Assembly (NCBI GenBank): GCA_964429575.1 | Contig: CAYSCX010000011.1 | Coordinates: forward strand, 22,357-86,356 | Source: CAYSCX01 sp964429575 | GTDB taxonomy: Bacteria > Desulfobacterota > Binatia > Binatales > Binataceae | Reading direction: 5' to 3' | Length of the DNA: 64,000 bases | Shown here: one piece after another, positions 25,104 through 34,201 of the stretch | Numbering within the stretch: the stretch's first letter is position 1 | Layout: every line of letters starts with the position of its first letter | Notes under the pieces: generated by a model | What the model saw: the letters and a program-made list of their open reading frames with translations, nothing else | Databases searched by the model: none | Told to the model about the DNA's origin: nothing | Made by a program: the position numbers and the translations under genes

Positions 25104-27857
25104 CTATTTTGGTACCGGCTCTTTCGGTTTGCCGAGTTCCTGACCCAATTTCTGCATCTCAGATCCGAAGGCGGACCAGTCGCCTGCGCGAAGCGCCTCG
25201 AGCGCTCGCTGATAGTGCGACGCCGCCGCTCCGGCGGCGCCCGCGGCCGGCGGCATCCCGGCCATTGCTTCGGTTGACGGCGGAGCGCCTGCGCCCGGTC
25301 GCACGACAACCGGCTTGTCAGGAATGCGCGATGCGAACAGCGCCTCGAGCGCCAGCTCGATTGATTCTGCCATCACCGTTCTATCGCGGTATGCCATGAG
25401 GATGCGCTGCAGTTGCGGGAGCTCACCCTTTTCCGCGCGAAGATAGAGCGGTTTGACATATAGCAGCGAGTCCTGAACCGGTATCACCAACAGATTACCC
25501 ATCAGAACGCGAGAGCCCTCCTGGTTCCACAGCGATATCTGGCGCGAGATTTCGGGATTCTGGTTGATGCGCGCGTCGATCTGGAAGGGTCCGTAAAACA
25601 ACCGATCCTTCGAGAACGAGTACTCGATCAGCTCGCCGTATTCATCACCGTCGCATCGCGCGGCGAGCCACGAGATCATGTTGTCGCGATTTTGCGGCAC
25701 CATCGGAAGCATCAGGAGGAACTCGGTTTTCGATTCACCCGGGAGCCGCATGTTCACGTAGTACGGCTCCATGGGGACCGTCTGACCGGCGTAATTCTCG
25801 CGGGGAAACGCCCACAAGTCCTCGCGATTGTAGAACACCTGGGGGTCGGTCATGTGGTAGGTCCGGTACAAGTCAGCCTGCACCAGAAAGATATCCTCGG
25901 GATAGCGGATGTGCGCGCGCAGCTCTTGCGGCATCTCGCCAAGCGGCTTGAGCAAACCCGCAAAGATGCGCCCCCACGTCCTGATGATCGGGTCGTTGGG
26001 ATCCGCGAGGTAAAGGTTCGTCTCGCCGGTGTAGGCATTGATGACGGCTTTCACGGAGTTGCGAATGTAGTTGAAGCGATCGCCGCTGTTCTGTGAGTAC
26101 GGGAAGCGGTCGCTGGTTGTGTACGCATCGACGATCCAGTAAAGCCCGCCGTCATGTGCGACGATGTACGGATCGTGATCGAAATGAAGAAACGGCGCGA
26201 GTTCGTTGAGACGGCCGATGATGTTGCGTCGAATCAGTATGCGGCTGCTCTGCTTGATGTTGCCGGTGACCACAAGATTGATGTCGCGGTAGTAGAATCC
26301 GAAAATCAGCCGGCGCAGCAGTCCCGCGGCCGCAATGCCCGACGGAGCCTGGTAATATGCGAATACGTTGTCGGTGCCGCGAGGGTAGTCGAACTCCGGT
26401 GTGCCGGAGTCAACGATCACGTAGCTGTCGGGCTTTTCGCCGAAGTAGATTCCGGGGCGCTTGATGTTCACGCCGACGTTCGACACGGGTGGTATGTCCT
26501 TAACGTAGAACACCGGCATGCCTTCCTGATCCTTGGCATTTACCGGGCTCATCGCGACGCCGTAACCGTGCGTGAACTTGAGATAGCGGTTCACCCAGGT
26601 CTGCGCGTCGGTGGCGAGCCGATCGATGTTCATCTCGCGAGCACCGAGCATCACCTGCGTGTACTTGCCCTCGATCCAGTAGCGATCAATGTCCACGTCG
26701 CCAATGTCGTAGTAGAGCCGAATTTCCTGAAGCTGCTTGTAAGTGGCGAGCAGCGGCCGTGGATCCCAGACGCGGATATTGTCGATGGTCCCCTTGTCGT
26801 CCGTGACCGACGCCATCGAGAGCGTACCTTCGCCAGAGAACGGCTTCACCGCGAAGTGATCGATCTTGTATGCGCGGCGCGTCATCGCGATGTTGCGCTC
26901 GAGGTACGGCCGCTCGACCTGTAGTTCATTCGGCTTGACCAGCAGCCGTTCGATCGCAGGCTGGATGAGGTTCAGGAGCAGCGCAGGACCAAATACGAGC
27001 GCGGCCGCGATCACCGGCAGCCGGAGCCCGCGCGCGCGATAATTGGCGATGCAAATTGCGGCCGCCACCACCGACAGCGCGACGAGCAGCCAAAGCCCTG
27101 GCCGCCAGAGCAGGTCGTCGACATAGCGCAATCCGAACACGACGCCGTTGCTGTGAAAGAGCAGTGCGTAGCGCGCAAGCCAATAGCTCATCGCCCGCTG
27201 GAGGAAAAAGAACGCGAGCAGCACCGAGAAGTGCGCGGCGGCAGCAGGCGCTACCCTGGGCGGTGATTCACGGAAGTCGAGCGCTCCGCGCGCCCAGTAG
27301 ATCGCAAATGCCGTGACTGCGGAGAGGAAAATCAGCGTCAGCCACAGATCGCGCAGGTTCTCGAGCAACGGCAGCGCGAAAACGTAATAGCCGACGTCGT
27401 TTCCGAACGCCTGGTCCGTATATCCGAAGCTCCGGCCGTAAATGGCGCTCAGATAGGTCTCCCAGCCGGACGCTTCGCCTTGCGCCACAAACAAGCCGAG
27501 CACCGCCGAGCCGGCCACGATCAGCGTCCGCCACGGGACGCGGTCGCCGAGCGAGCGAAACAGCTCGGGCAGGTTGACCTCGACAATCTCGTCGGCGCGG
27601 CGGACGACCCGAAGAACCAGGCGCTCTTGACTACCGCGAAGGGCGACGATGCCGCTGGCGAAGAGCACCGCGAAGGTCAGCAGCCACACGGCGATGAAAA
27701 TTGAAACGCTCGCGACGACCCGCGTCACGAATACGTTGCGGTAGCCGATCGAGTCGAACCACAGAAGGTCAACCAGGATGCCGTCGAGAACCGCGAGCAA
27801 GATAAGCACGGCGACGGCGCCGCCGAGCAGCGACAGGAGGATTGTGCGCGGGCGCAT
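25104..27857 (-). CDS. UPF0182 family large membrane protein
   Basis: The 917-residue protein has about seven hydrophobic segments in the first ~310 residues (starting LLSLLGGAVAVLILLAVL) followed by a large soluble region, presumably outside the membrane. The soluble part has the family's conserved features such as IQPAIERLLVKPNELQVERPYLERNI and the run of DYPRGTDNVFAYY, SRILIRRNI and YTGETNLY. UPF0182 proteins are widespread but have no assigned function. The C-terminal ~80 residues are Pro/Gly/Ala-rich and less conserved. It lies 12 bases downstream of a small membrane protein gene and 29 bases upstream of a sensor kinase gene, a layout worth testing for functional linkage. Confidence 0.92.
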   Translation of the reverse strand: MRPRTILLSLLGGAVAVLILLAVLDGILVDLLWFDSIGYRNVFVTRVVASVSIFIAVWLLTFAVLFASGIVALRGSQERLVLRVVRRADEIVEVNLPELFRSLGDRVPWRTLIVAGSAVLGLFVAQGEASGWETYLSAIYGRSFGYTDQAFGNDVGYYVFALPLLENLRDLWLTLIFLSAVTAFAIYWARGALDFRESPPRVAPAAAAHFSVLLAFFFLQRAMSYWLARYALLFHSNGVVFGLRYVDDLLWRPGLWLLVALSVVAAAICIANYRARGLRLPVIAAALVFGPALLLNLIQPAIERLLVKPNELQVERPYLERNIAMTRRAYKIDHFAVKPFSGEGTLSMASVTDDKGTIDNIRVWDPRPLLATYKQLQEIRLYYDIGDVDIDRYWIEGKYTQVMLGAREMNIDRLATDAQTWVNRYLKFTHGYGVAMSPVNAKDQEGMPVFYVKDIPPVSNVGVNIKRPGIYFGEKPDSYVIVDSGTPEFDYPRGTDNVFAYYQAPSGIAAAGLLRRLIFGFYYRDINLVVTGNIKQSSRILIRRNIIGRLNELAPFLHFDHDPYIVAHDGGLYWIVDAYTTSDRFPYSQNSGDRFNYIRNSVKAVINAYTGETNLYLADPNDPIIRTWGRIFAGLLKPLGEMPQELRAHIRYPEDIFLVQADLYRTYHMTDPQVFYNREDLWAFPRENYAGQTVPMEPYYVNMRLPGESKTEFLLMLPMVPQNRDNMISWLAARCDGDEYGELIEYSFSKDRLFYGPFQIDARINQNPEISRQISLWNQEGSRVLMGNLLVIPVQDSLLYVKPLYLRAEKGELPQLQRILMAYRDRTVMAESIELALEALFASRIPDKPVVVRPGAGAPPSTEAMAGMPPAAGAAGAAASHYQRALEALRAGDWSAFGSEMQKLGQELGKPKEPVPK

Positions 27858-27869
27858 CGAGACCGCCGC

Positions 27870-28190
27870 CTACTCGCCGCGCGCGACGCGCGCCACGTGC
27901 TCGCGCACCACGCCGGGCGGACAGAGCCAGATGAAGACCTTCATCGCGACGCTGCCCAGCAGCAGCCAGCCAAGCAGGCCGAGAACAGGGAACAAGTAAA
28001 GCTCGATCGCAGGTGGCGTGAGCAGCGGCAGCAAGATGAAGATGGGCACTAATTTGGCCGTCTTCGACACGCGAGCATCATTCATCAGCCGCCAGAAGAC
28101 GCGGGCAAAGTGCGGCAGAAACGGCACCAGCTTGGAGCCTTGCAGTGTCGAAAACAGATGCATCCTGAGAAGAGCACGAAGCACCGACAT
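27870..28190 (-). CDS. Small membrane protein resembling the YkvA/DUF1232 family
   Basis: The 106-residue product has a central hydrophobic region of two adjacent segments (VPIFILLPLLTPPAIELYLF and PVLGLLGWLLLGSVAMKVFI) and ends CPPGVVREHVARVARGE. The LCPPxVVxEH ending and the preceding helix resemble DUF1232 proteins, but the typical DxIPD motif is not evident, so the family call is tentative. It is the first gene of the four-gene leftward operon with UPF0182 and the two-component pair. ATG 28190 lies in a divergent region shared with the decarboxylase gene. Confidence 0.6.
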   Translation of the reverse strand: MSVLRALLRMHLFSTLQGSKLVPFLPHFARVFWRLMNDARVSKTAKLVPIFILLPLLTPPAIELYLFPVLGLLGWLLLGSVAMKVFIWLCPPGVVREHVARVARGE

Positions 28191-28252
28191 GGGCGTTGCC
28201 AGATCGATTGTACACGTTCAATCTGATCAATTACCACGACGATCGACCGCGT

Positions 28253-28276
28253 CAGATATCCGGTATCTGGTACAAT
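28253..28276 (+). promoter_or_regulatory. Candidate promoter and inverted-repeat operator before the 2-ketoacid decarboxylase gene
   Basis: CAGATA (28253-28258) and TATCTG (28264-28269) form an inverted repeat directly before TACAAT (28271-28276), a 5/6 match to the -10 box, 44 bases upstream of the start at 28320. The -35 is poor (GCGTCA at 28250-28255 region), which would suit an activator- or repressor-controlled promoter. Outer arms GATCAATT (28225-28232) and AATTGATC flank it. Confidence 0.35.
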
Positions 28277-28319
28277 TGATCCGATTCGCACCCGGGGTTG
28301 CACGCGAGTGAAACGCCAC

Positions 28320-30002
28320 ATGGCACTGGGCGATTTCGTCGCCGCCTATCTGCGCAAGATCGGAGTGCGCCACGTATTCGGAATTCCCGGCGATCTCGCG
28401 CTGAAACTCTTTTTTGGACTCGGCAAACGGCATGGGCTCGAGATTTTGACGCTGTCGCACGAGCCCGGCGTCGGTTTCGCGGCCGACGGTTACGCGCGCG
28501 CAACGGGCCAGATCGGCGTTATCTGCGTCACCTACGGAGCGGGCGGCCACAATATGGTCAATCCGGTTGCGGGTTCGTTCTCTGAGCGCGTGCCGATCCT
28601 GATTTTCTCGGGCGGCCCCGGCGAGGAGGAGCGCAAGCTCGGCACGCTCATCCATCACCAGGCGCGCGAGATCGATTCGCAGCTTCGAATTTACCGGGAG
28701 GTCACCTGCGCCGCGAGCGTATTGACCGATCCGCGCCTCGCCGCGGAGCAATTGCACGAGGTTGCGCAAACCGTCTGGGCTGAACAGCGCCCCGGTTACC
28801 TCGAGATTCATCGTGACATGGTCGACCAAGTGATCGAGGTTCCCCCGGCGCTGATTCAGTGGGACGGGAACTTGCATTTCAAGCCATCGGACGCGCGCAA
28901 AGTCGAGGCAGCCGCGGCGGACACCGCGCGGATGTTCAACCAGTCGCGCAAGCCGGTGGTGATCGCCGGCATCGAGATTCATCGCTACAAGGCGTCGCGT
29001 GATTTGGTTGAACTCGCGGAGAAGATGGGCGCGCCGGTTCTCACGACCGTGCTGGGCAAGGGTGCGTTCCCGATGGATCATCCGCTCCACATGGGCGTGC
29101 ACATCGGACCGATAAGTCCGCGCCCGATCGTCGCGCGCATGGACGCGGCGGACTTCGTGCTCAACCTCGGATGCCTCAAGACCGATATGAACTTCGGCAA
29201 TCGGCCAGCGCATATCATCCAGGACCGGAGCGTGTGGGCGGTCGATCGCAAAGTCGACGTGAGGTACTCCACCTACACGGACATCGCGGTGCGCGATTTC
29301 GTGCGCGCGTTGCTCAAGCAGGAATTACGCCGCCACCAGGAGAAGGTGCATTATGCGGACAACCTGCGCCCGCTCGCAAAGCGAGAGACCGGCCGCATCC
29401 GGGTTAACGACATGCTGGCGACGGTGAACGCGTTTCTGGAGCGCAATCGCAAACGCTACATGGTGATCGCCGAGTCGGGCGACATGTTGTTCGGCGGTCT
29501 CGACGTGCGCGTGCCGGGCACCGGCTACTATCTCGCGCAGGGATTTTACGCGTCGATGGGCTTCGCGGTTCCTGCCGCGCTGGGCGCTCAGAAGGGATGC
29601 GGGCTCAGGCCCCTGGTATTGTGCGGCGACGGCGGATTCCAGATGACGGGTGCGGAGATTTCCCACTCGGCAGCCTTTCGCGCGAATCCAATCGTACTTG
29701 TCGTGAACAACGGTGGTTGGCAAATCTTCCGCCCAGTCGCGGAACGCCGCGACCTGCTCGAAATTCCGCCGTGGCCGTACGCGCGGCTGGCGCGCGACTG
29801 GAGCGGCGCCGGTTTCGAGGCAAACACGGTGGCGGAGCTGCGTCGCGCGTTGCAGTCTGCGCACGACTCGAAGAAATTCGCGATCATCGACGTACACGTG
29901 CGCCGCGACGATCTTTCTCCGGTGACGCGCAAGTACATCCAGGCCGCCGCGCGGCGCTCCAATCCTGTCGCGCCCAAGCGCACGCGCGACGCGCGAGGTT
30001 GA
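28320..30002 (+). CDS. ThDP-dependent enzyme, 2-ketoacid (indolepyruvate/phenylpyruvate) decarboxylase-like
   Basis: From ATG 28320 the product is 560 residues with the three-domain ThDP fold. The N-terminal PYR domain has VFGIPGDLALKLF and the activating Glu in LSHEPGVGFAADGYAR near residue 50; the central domain spans ~200-330; the PP domain has the cofactor motif CGDGGFQMTGAE near residue 435, ending in VVNNGGW. Overall it is closer to indolepyruvate/phenylpyruvate decarboxylases than to acetolactate synthase. It would turn an aryl or branched 2-ketoacid into an aldehyde, but a lyase or oxidase role cannot be excluded. GTG 28308 is an alternative start. It lies 4 bases before the acyl-CoA ligase gene. 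Confidence 0.85.
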   Translation: MALGDFVAAYLRKIGVRHVFGIPGDLALKLFFGLGKRHGLEILTLSHEPGVGFAADGYARATGQIGVICVTYGAGGHNMVNPVAGSFSERVPILIFSGGPGEEERKLGTLIHHQAREIDSQLRIYREVTCAASVLTDPRLAAEQLHEVAQTVWAEQRPGYLEIHRDMVDQVIEVPPALIQWDGNLHFKPSDARKVEAAAADTARMFNQSRKPVVIAGIEIHRYKASRDLVELAEKMGAPVLTTVLGKGAFPMDHPLHMGVHIGPISPRPIVARMDAADFVLNLGCLKTDMNFGNRPAHIIQDRSVWAVDRKVDVRYSTYTDIAVRDFVRALLKQELRRHQEKVHYADNLRPLAKRETGRIRVNDMLATVNAFLERNRKRYMVIAESGDMLFGGLDVRVPGTGYYLAQGFYASMGFAVPAALGAQKGCGLRPLVLCGDGGFQMTGAEISHSAAFRANPIVLVVNNGGWQIFRPVAERRDLLEIPPWPYARLARDWSGAGFEANTVAELRRALQSAHDSKKFAIIDVHVRRDDLSPVTRKYIQAAARRSNPVAPKRTRDARG

Positions 30003-30006
30003 TGCG

Positions 30007-31635
30007 GTGGCCGACTACGAGAGCCTCTATCGTGATTTCCGCTGGGAAGTGCCGGCGCACTTCAATTTCGGCGATGAAATCGGCCGATACGCCGCAGATC
30101 CGCGGCGGGTTGCGATCCTGTGGGAGGACCAGCAAGGGCGGCGCGCGCGCCTCACCTTCGCGGACATTCGCGCGCAGTCCAACCGGGTGGCAAACGTGCT
30201 CGCAGGATCGGGCGTCGCGCGCGGCGACCCGGTCATGCTCGTGCTGGCGCGCGTAACGCTCTGGCAAGCGGCATACATCGGTGCGCTCAAGGCGGGCGCG
30301 CTGGTGATTCCATGCACCTCGATGCTCCGAGAGAAGGACCTCGCCTATCGCGCAAACCATTCCGGCGCGCGCGCGATCATCGCGTCGCACGAATGTGTGA
30401 CGATGATCTCCGATCTCAAGAACCAATGCCCGGCGTTGAAGCACTTCTTCATCGCAGGCAGCTCGCGCACCGGCTGGGAGAGCCTCCAGGAGTCAATGCA
30501 GGCCGCGTCCGACACCTTCGCTCCAGCCAGAACGCGATCAAGCGAACCGGCGATTTGTTACTACACCTCCGGCACCACCAAGGAACCCAAGGCGGTCCTT
30601 CACAGTCATGCGTACACCTGGGCGCATCAGTTCACCGGCAGCTACTGGCTCGACTCGCGCCCGGGCGAAGTGCATTGGACAACCTCTGACACCGGCTGGG
30701 CGAAGGCGGCGTACGGTGTGTTGTTCGGTCCGTGGATGAACGGCATCACGACGTTCATGTACAACGGACGATTCGATCCGAACAAGCAACTTGAGCTGCT
30801 CGCGCGCTACGGCATCAACACGTTCTGCGCGCCGCCGACCGAGTACCGGATACTCGTGAAGGAAAATCTCACCAAACATGAATTTCCGAAGCTTCGCCAC
30901 TGCACCGGTGCGGGCGAGCCGCTCAATCCCGAAGTAATCGAAATTTGGCGCAAGCATTTTGGTCTCACGATTCACGATGGGTACGGGCAGACCGAGACCA
31001 CGCTGCTCGCCGCAAATCTCCCGGGGATGGAGGTCCGCGCCGGATCGATGGGCAAGCCTTTTCCCGGACATGACGTGCGAGTAGTCGATGCGAATCTGAA
31101 CGATGCCGCCGCCGGCGAGGTCGGCGAAATCGCGGTGCGCGTGAAACCCCAGCGGCCACCCTCAATCTTTCTCGAATACTGGAAAAACCCCGATGAGACC
31201 GCGGCGGCGTTCAAAGGCGACTACTACCTGACCGGCGACGAGGCGACCCGCGACGCGGACGGTTATCTCTGGTTCGTCGGGCGCGCGGACGACGTGATCA
31301 TTTCCGCCGGCTACCGCATCGGGCCATTCGAGGTGGAAAGCGCGCTGCTCGAACATGCCGCGGTGATGGAGTCCGCGGTGGTCGCGAGTCCCGATGCTGA
31401 CCGCGGGTCAATCGTCAAGGCATTTGTGAAGCTTCGCGCCGGCGCCGAACCAACCGAGGTGCTCAAGCAGGAGCTTCAGGAGCACGTCAAACGCACCACT
31501 GCGCCGTACAAGTACCCGCGCGAAATCGAGTTTGTCGATGATCTGCCGAAGACCGTGAGCGGCAAGATCCGGCGGGTCGAGCTGCGCAAGGCCGAAGAGG
31601 CGCGCAAACGCGGACAGGCCGCGCGATCGCCCTGA
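30007..31635 (+). CDS. Medium-chain acyl-CoA synthetase (ACSM-like AMP-forming ligase)
   Basis: The 542-residue ANL-superfamily enzyme has the P-loop YTSGTTKEPKAV near residue 184, the A5 motif DGYGQTETTLL near residue 325, LTGDEATRDADGY (A7), FVGRADDVIISAGYRIGPFEVE (A8, residues ~420-440), and the catalytic lysine in PKTVSGKIRR near residue 520. The spacing and DTGWAKAAYG region match medium-chain/benzoate-type acyl-CoA synthetases. It activates a carboxylic acid with ATP and CoA. The GTG start is 4 bases after the decarboxylase stop, so the two genes form an operon and may act on linked substrates. Confidence 0.92.
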   Translation: MADYESLYRDFRWEVPAHFNFGDEIGRYAADPRRVAILWEDQQGRRARLTFADIRAQSNRVANVLAGSGVARGDPVMLVLARVTLWQAAYIGALKAGALVIPCTSMLREKDLAYRANHSGARAIIASHECVTMISDLKNQCPALKHFFIAGSSRTGWESLQESMQAASDTFAPARTRSSEPAICYYTSGTTKEPKAVLHSHAYTWAHQFTGSYWLDSRPGEVHWTTSDTGWAKAAYGVLFGPWMNGITTFMYNGRFDPNKQLELLARYGINTFCAPPTEYRILVKENLTKHEFPKLRHCTGAGEPLNPEVIEIWRKHFGLTIHDGYGQTETTLLAANLPGMEVRAGSMGKPFPGHDVRVVDANLNDAAAGEVGEIAVRVKPQRPPSIFLEYWKNPDETAAAFKGDYYLTGDEATRDADGYLWFVGRADDVIISAGYRIGPFEVESALLEHAAVMESAVVASPDADRGSIVKAFVKLRAGAEPTEVLKQELQEHVKRTTAPYKYPREIEFVDDLPKTVSGKIRRVELRKAEEARKRGQAARSP

Positions 31636-31636
31636 C

Positions 31637-32191
31637 TTAGCTGCGCCGCGCCGCGTCAAGCAGATTGATCTTGCCCGCGAACTCCTCGAGTTCGACTTCT
31701 GTGGTTTCAAGCAGACGCGCGACCATCCCCCAAAATCCGATCGACAGGATCAGCTCGACGATCTCGGTGGTCCCCATGATCTTCTTCAGTTGCTCGACCG
31801 TTTCGGGTTTGCCCTTTACGCCGCGTGCGACCTCGTCAGTGAACTTCAGAACCACTCGCTCAGTGTCGTTGAAGCACTTCGCCGCTTCCCAGTTGTCCAT
31901 CGCGGCGACCTGTTCGTCGGTCACGCCGCACGACTTCGCCATGGGGACGTGCTGCGTCCATTCATAGACCGAGCCGCAGACCTTTGCGTTTCTCAATATC
32001 GCGATCTCGCGCAGCTTCGGGTCGAGCTTCGCGCGGGTCATCAGCGCGTTGCCAAGTTGGGAGAACGGACGAAACGCCGCGTCCGAGTTCGCGATCATGC
32101 GGCCGACATTGAGCTTGAGCCGCGTGCGGCTCAGGATGTCGCGCACTACCTGCGACGCCTTGGACTCGTCCACGTATGGAAGCAGTGCCAT
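31637..32191 (-). CDS. Carboxymuconolactone decarboxylase (AhpD-like fold) family protein
   Basis: ATG 32191 is chosen because GGAGG precedes it by 8 bases; the product is then 184 residues. It has the family pattern LREIAILRNAKVCGSVYEWTQHVPMAKSCG, where YEWTQH is typical of the 4-carboxymuconolactone decarboxylase branch, and the AhpD CxxC pair is absent (one Cys, then Val). Such proteins are often general catabolic or peroxide-related. It is convergent with the acyl-CoA ligase, with stops nearly touching. A GTG 39 bases upstream could give a longer form. Confidence 0.85.
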   Translation of the reverse strand: MALLPYVDESKASQVVRDILSRTRLKLNVGRMIANSDAAFRPFSQLGNALMTRAKLDPKLREIAILRNAKVCGSVYEWTQHVPMAKSCGVTDEQVAAMDNWEAAKCFNDTERVVLKFTDEVARGVKGKPETVEQLKKIMGTTEIVELILSIGFWGMVARLLETTEVELEEFAGKINLLDAARRS

Positions 32192-32267
32192 CGGTCTCGC
32201 CTCCGTTATGGCGGGAATCTGCCGCGCCACCGGGTGAAGCTAGTACCAATCGTCGCGCAGACGCAAT

Positions 32268-33005
32268 CTAGCGTGGAGGCGGCGACGATTCCGCGGGCGG
32301 CGCGGGATCCCGAAGCGGCAGAACCTCGCGGAGCTTCGGATCCAGAATCAATGCTCCTACCGCCTTGGAGAGCGCGATCGACAACGACTCGGCTGGTTCT
32401 GTCTCCAGCGGCAGGAACTCCTCCTTGCCGACTGGCTCGGGAGGCTCCCGCTGCGCGCCCAAGGTCTCGAACTTAAGCAGCGTTGCGCCGTCGCGATTCT
32501 GCAATGCGAACTTGAGGCGCACGAGCGACTCCATGGTGAAGTATTTCCCGTGGACAGTGTCGCGACCGCCGAACCGCTTGTTCGAGGTGAGCGCGGTCAG
32601 CTCCGCGCGGAGCAGCCAATCGACACCGTCGGGAAGACCGCCGTCCACGCGCGTAGAGTCGAGCGCGACGGGCTTGAGTCCCGCATCTTCGAGGCACTGT
32701 TCAATCGCGTTGGTGACGGTGTCGCGCACATCGCGCACAAACAGTTGGCGCTGGGGCGTGCCGTCAGCGCGATACACCGCTCCGATCTCGTACCGGCCCG
32801 AAGCCATCTCACCAGTGAGCGGTGCGACGCCGACTCCGACGGGCCGAAACACATTCATCGAGCCGGGTACGAATCCAGGCAGGTAGTGAAGCTCGAGAGC
32901 CGGCGCCGAGCGGCAGGCGGCGCACGCAAGCGCGGCTCCGGCAAGGGCCGTCCAGATGAACGCCCTGCTAGCGCTCGCCGTGGACCGCAGGTTCGCCCCG
33001 CTCAC
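32268..33005 (-). CDS. Putative lipoprotein of unknown function
   Basis: The 245-residue product begins with a basic stretch, then AFIWTALAGAALACAACRS, in which AACR or ACAA contains a plausible lipobox cysteine near residue 31. The mature part contains VGVAPLTGEMASGRYEIGAVY and RDTVTNAIEQCLEDAGL, reminiscent of outer-membrane lipoproteins that assemble with transport machineries, but no family is certain. A Pro/Ser-rich tail ends it. The GTG start overlaps the dedA 3' end by 38 bases and no internal start would keep the signal, so translation is probably coupled to dedA. Confidence 0.65.
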   Translation of the reverse strand: MSGANLRSTASASRAFIWTALAGAALACAACRSAPALELHYLPGFVPGSMNVFRPVGVGVAPLTGEMASGRYEIGAVYRADGTPQRQLFVRDVRDTVTNAIEQCLEDAGLKPVALDSTRVDGGLPDGVDWLLRAELTALTSNKRFGGRDTVHGKYFTMESLVRLKFALQNRDGATLLKFETLGAQREPPEPVGKEEFLPLETEPAESLSIALSKAVGALILDPKLREVLPLRDPAPPAESSPPPR

Positions 33006-33600
33006 GCCACCAGAAATACCAAAGCCCGATCAGCGCTACGATCACCACGACGCTGATCAGACGCGACGTCACCTGCGCGCTCTGCAGTACGCGATACAGC
33101 TCGTCACCGAGCACGTATCCGATCGTGACGACCATCGTGCACCACACGACCGCGCCCAGGATGTTCCAGCCGAAGAACCGCCAGAACTTCATTCCCGCCG
33201 CCCCGGCCATCGGCCCCGCCATGAATCGCGCACCCGCGATGAAGCGCGCCATGAACACCGCCTTCGCGCCGTGCGTCGCGAAGAACCCCTGCAGCCGCTC
33301 GTAGCGCCGGCGCGCAAAGTCGAACCGATTGGCGAGACGCTCGAGCACGCGCTGCCCGCCGGTGCGGCCAACCAAGTAACCGCCTGCATCGCCAACGATC
33401 GCGCTGCCGACCGAGACCAGGTACACCACGCGAATATCCAGCAACCCGTGGCCAGCAAGAAACCCCGCCGCCAGCATCACCGCCTCCTCCGGCAACGGGA
33501 TTCCCAGGTTGCCGAAAAAAATAAAAAGGAAAATACCCAGGTATCCCCACGTGGCGACCCAGTCGGCCGCTTGGGCGGGATCGAACAACTCGTTCATCAC
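32968..33600 (-). CDS. DedA family membrane protein
   Basis: The 210-residue protein shows the DedA signatures: FIFFGNLGIPLPEEAVMLAAG in the first half, GDAGGYLVGRTGG near residue 75, and FMARFIAGARFMAGPMAG with the conserved FxRFxxGxR near residue 120. Four or five hydrophobic segments are present. DedA proteins are polyprenyl-phosphate or phospholipid transporters/flippases needed for membrane homeostasis. It is followed, with overlap, by the lipoprotein gene. Confidence 0.92.
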   Translation of the reverse strand: MMNELFDPAQAADWVATWGYLGIFLFIFFGNLGIPLPEEAVMLAAGFLAGHGLLDIRVVYLVSVGSAIVGDAGGYLVGRTGGQRVLERLANRFDFARRRYERLQGFFATHGAKAVFMARFIAGARFMAGPMAGAAGMKFWRFFGWNILGAVVWCTMVVTIGYVLGDELYRVLQSAQVTSRLISVVVIVALIGLWYFWWRERGEPAVHGER

Positions 33601-33772
33601 AGGGGCGAGCCTCGCGCCGGGCGACGGGTCCCGGCCGCTTACCTGCTCACTCTAGACTGCCCCATCGGGGCGGACAAATTAAGAGCCGTGCGCAAATTCG
33701 CGCATCGATGGAGACGATCGCGGAATCGGACCGATACGCGGGACCGCCGCGCGGCGGATGCGACTCGCGAGC

Positions 33773-34051
33773 CTATTCGTAGGTCGGCCAGCGCTCCTGC
33801 AGCTCGCGGTCTACTGATCTCCGCGGCGGCGCGAACGTCGGCCGCCCCGCCCCGTTCAGATGGAATGCCGCGAGCATGCGTCGCATCGCTCCGCGCACCT
33901 GAGCGGAGACGCTGCGGCCCATGTCGATCTCCGGTTCGGGGACTTCACGTATCGGAGACGGCGCCGCGGCGCCAACCCGATTTGCGACGTGAACGTCAGA
34001 AGTGCGATGAAACTGCGCGAATGCCGTGTCGTATGCCGCCTTGACTCCCAT
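33773..34051 (-). CDS. Small hypothetical protein
   Basis: A 92-residue frame starting MGVKAAYDTAFAQF at 34051 has no recognised domain. It is predicted to be soluble, with an acidic PEPEID patch and a helical SAQVRGAMRRMLAAF. GGAGG lies 12 bases upstream, somewhat far, and a near-consensus sigma-70 promoter lies at 34102-34131. A TTG at 34078 is another possible start. The promoter is the main reason to call it real. Coding potential by composition is modest, so it may be spurious. Confidence 0.4.
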   Translation of the reverse strand: MGVKAAYDTAFAQFHRTSDVHVANRVGAAAPSPIREVPEPEIDMGRSVSAQVRGAMRRMLAAFHLNGAGRPTFAPPRRSVDRELQERWPTYE

Positions 34052-34101
34052 GACTGCCGTCGACCTCCCCCGGCTCAAAATTCGGCGGATAGCTACACAC
34101 A

Positions 34102-34131
34102 GACATAGAAAGTTACAGATTGTTATGTCAA
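34102..34131 (-). promoter_or_regulatory. Near-consensus sigma-70 promoter
   Basis: On the minus strand a perfect TTGACA (34126-34131) and TATGTC (34102-34107) are 18 bases apart; CTATGT gives 17. The surrounding 50 bases are notably AT-rich compared with the window. It points at the small gene starting at 34051. Confidence 0.55.
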
Positions 34132-34201
34132 GCGCAAAAAGCGGCGCCGCGGGAGAAATCGACGCGGCGCGCCAGAAGTAACCGCGTGGCAGACGCGGCG
34201 G

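Noticed and set aside
32956..34044. 362-codon plus-strand frame over dedA and the small gene
   Set aside because: It is antisense to DedA, rich in His, Arg and Asp, without a start signal or domain.
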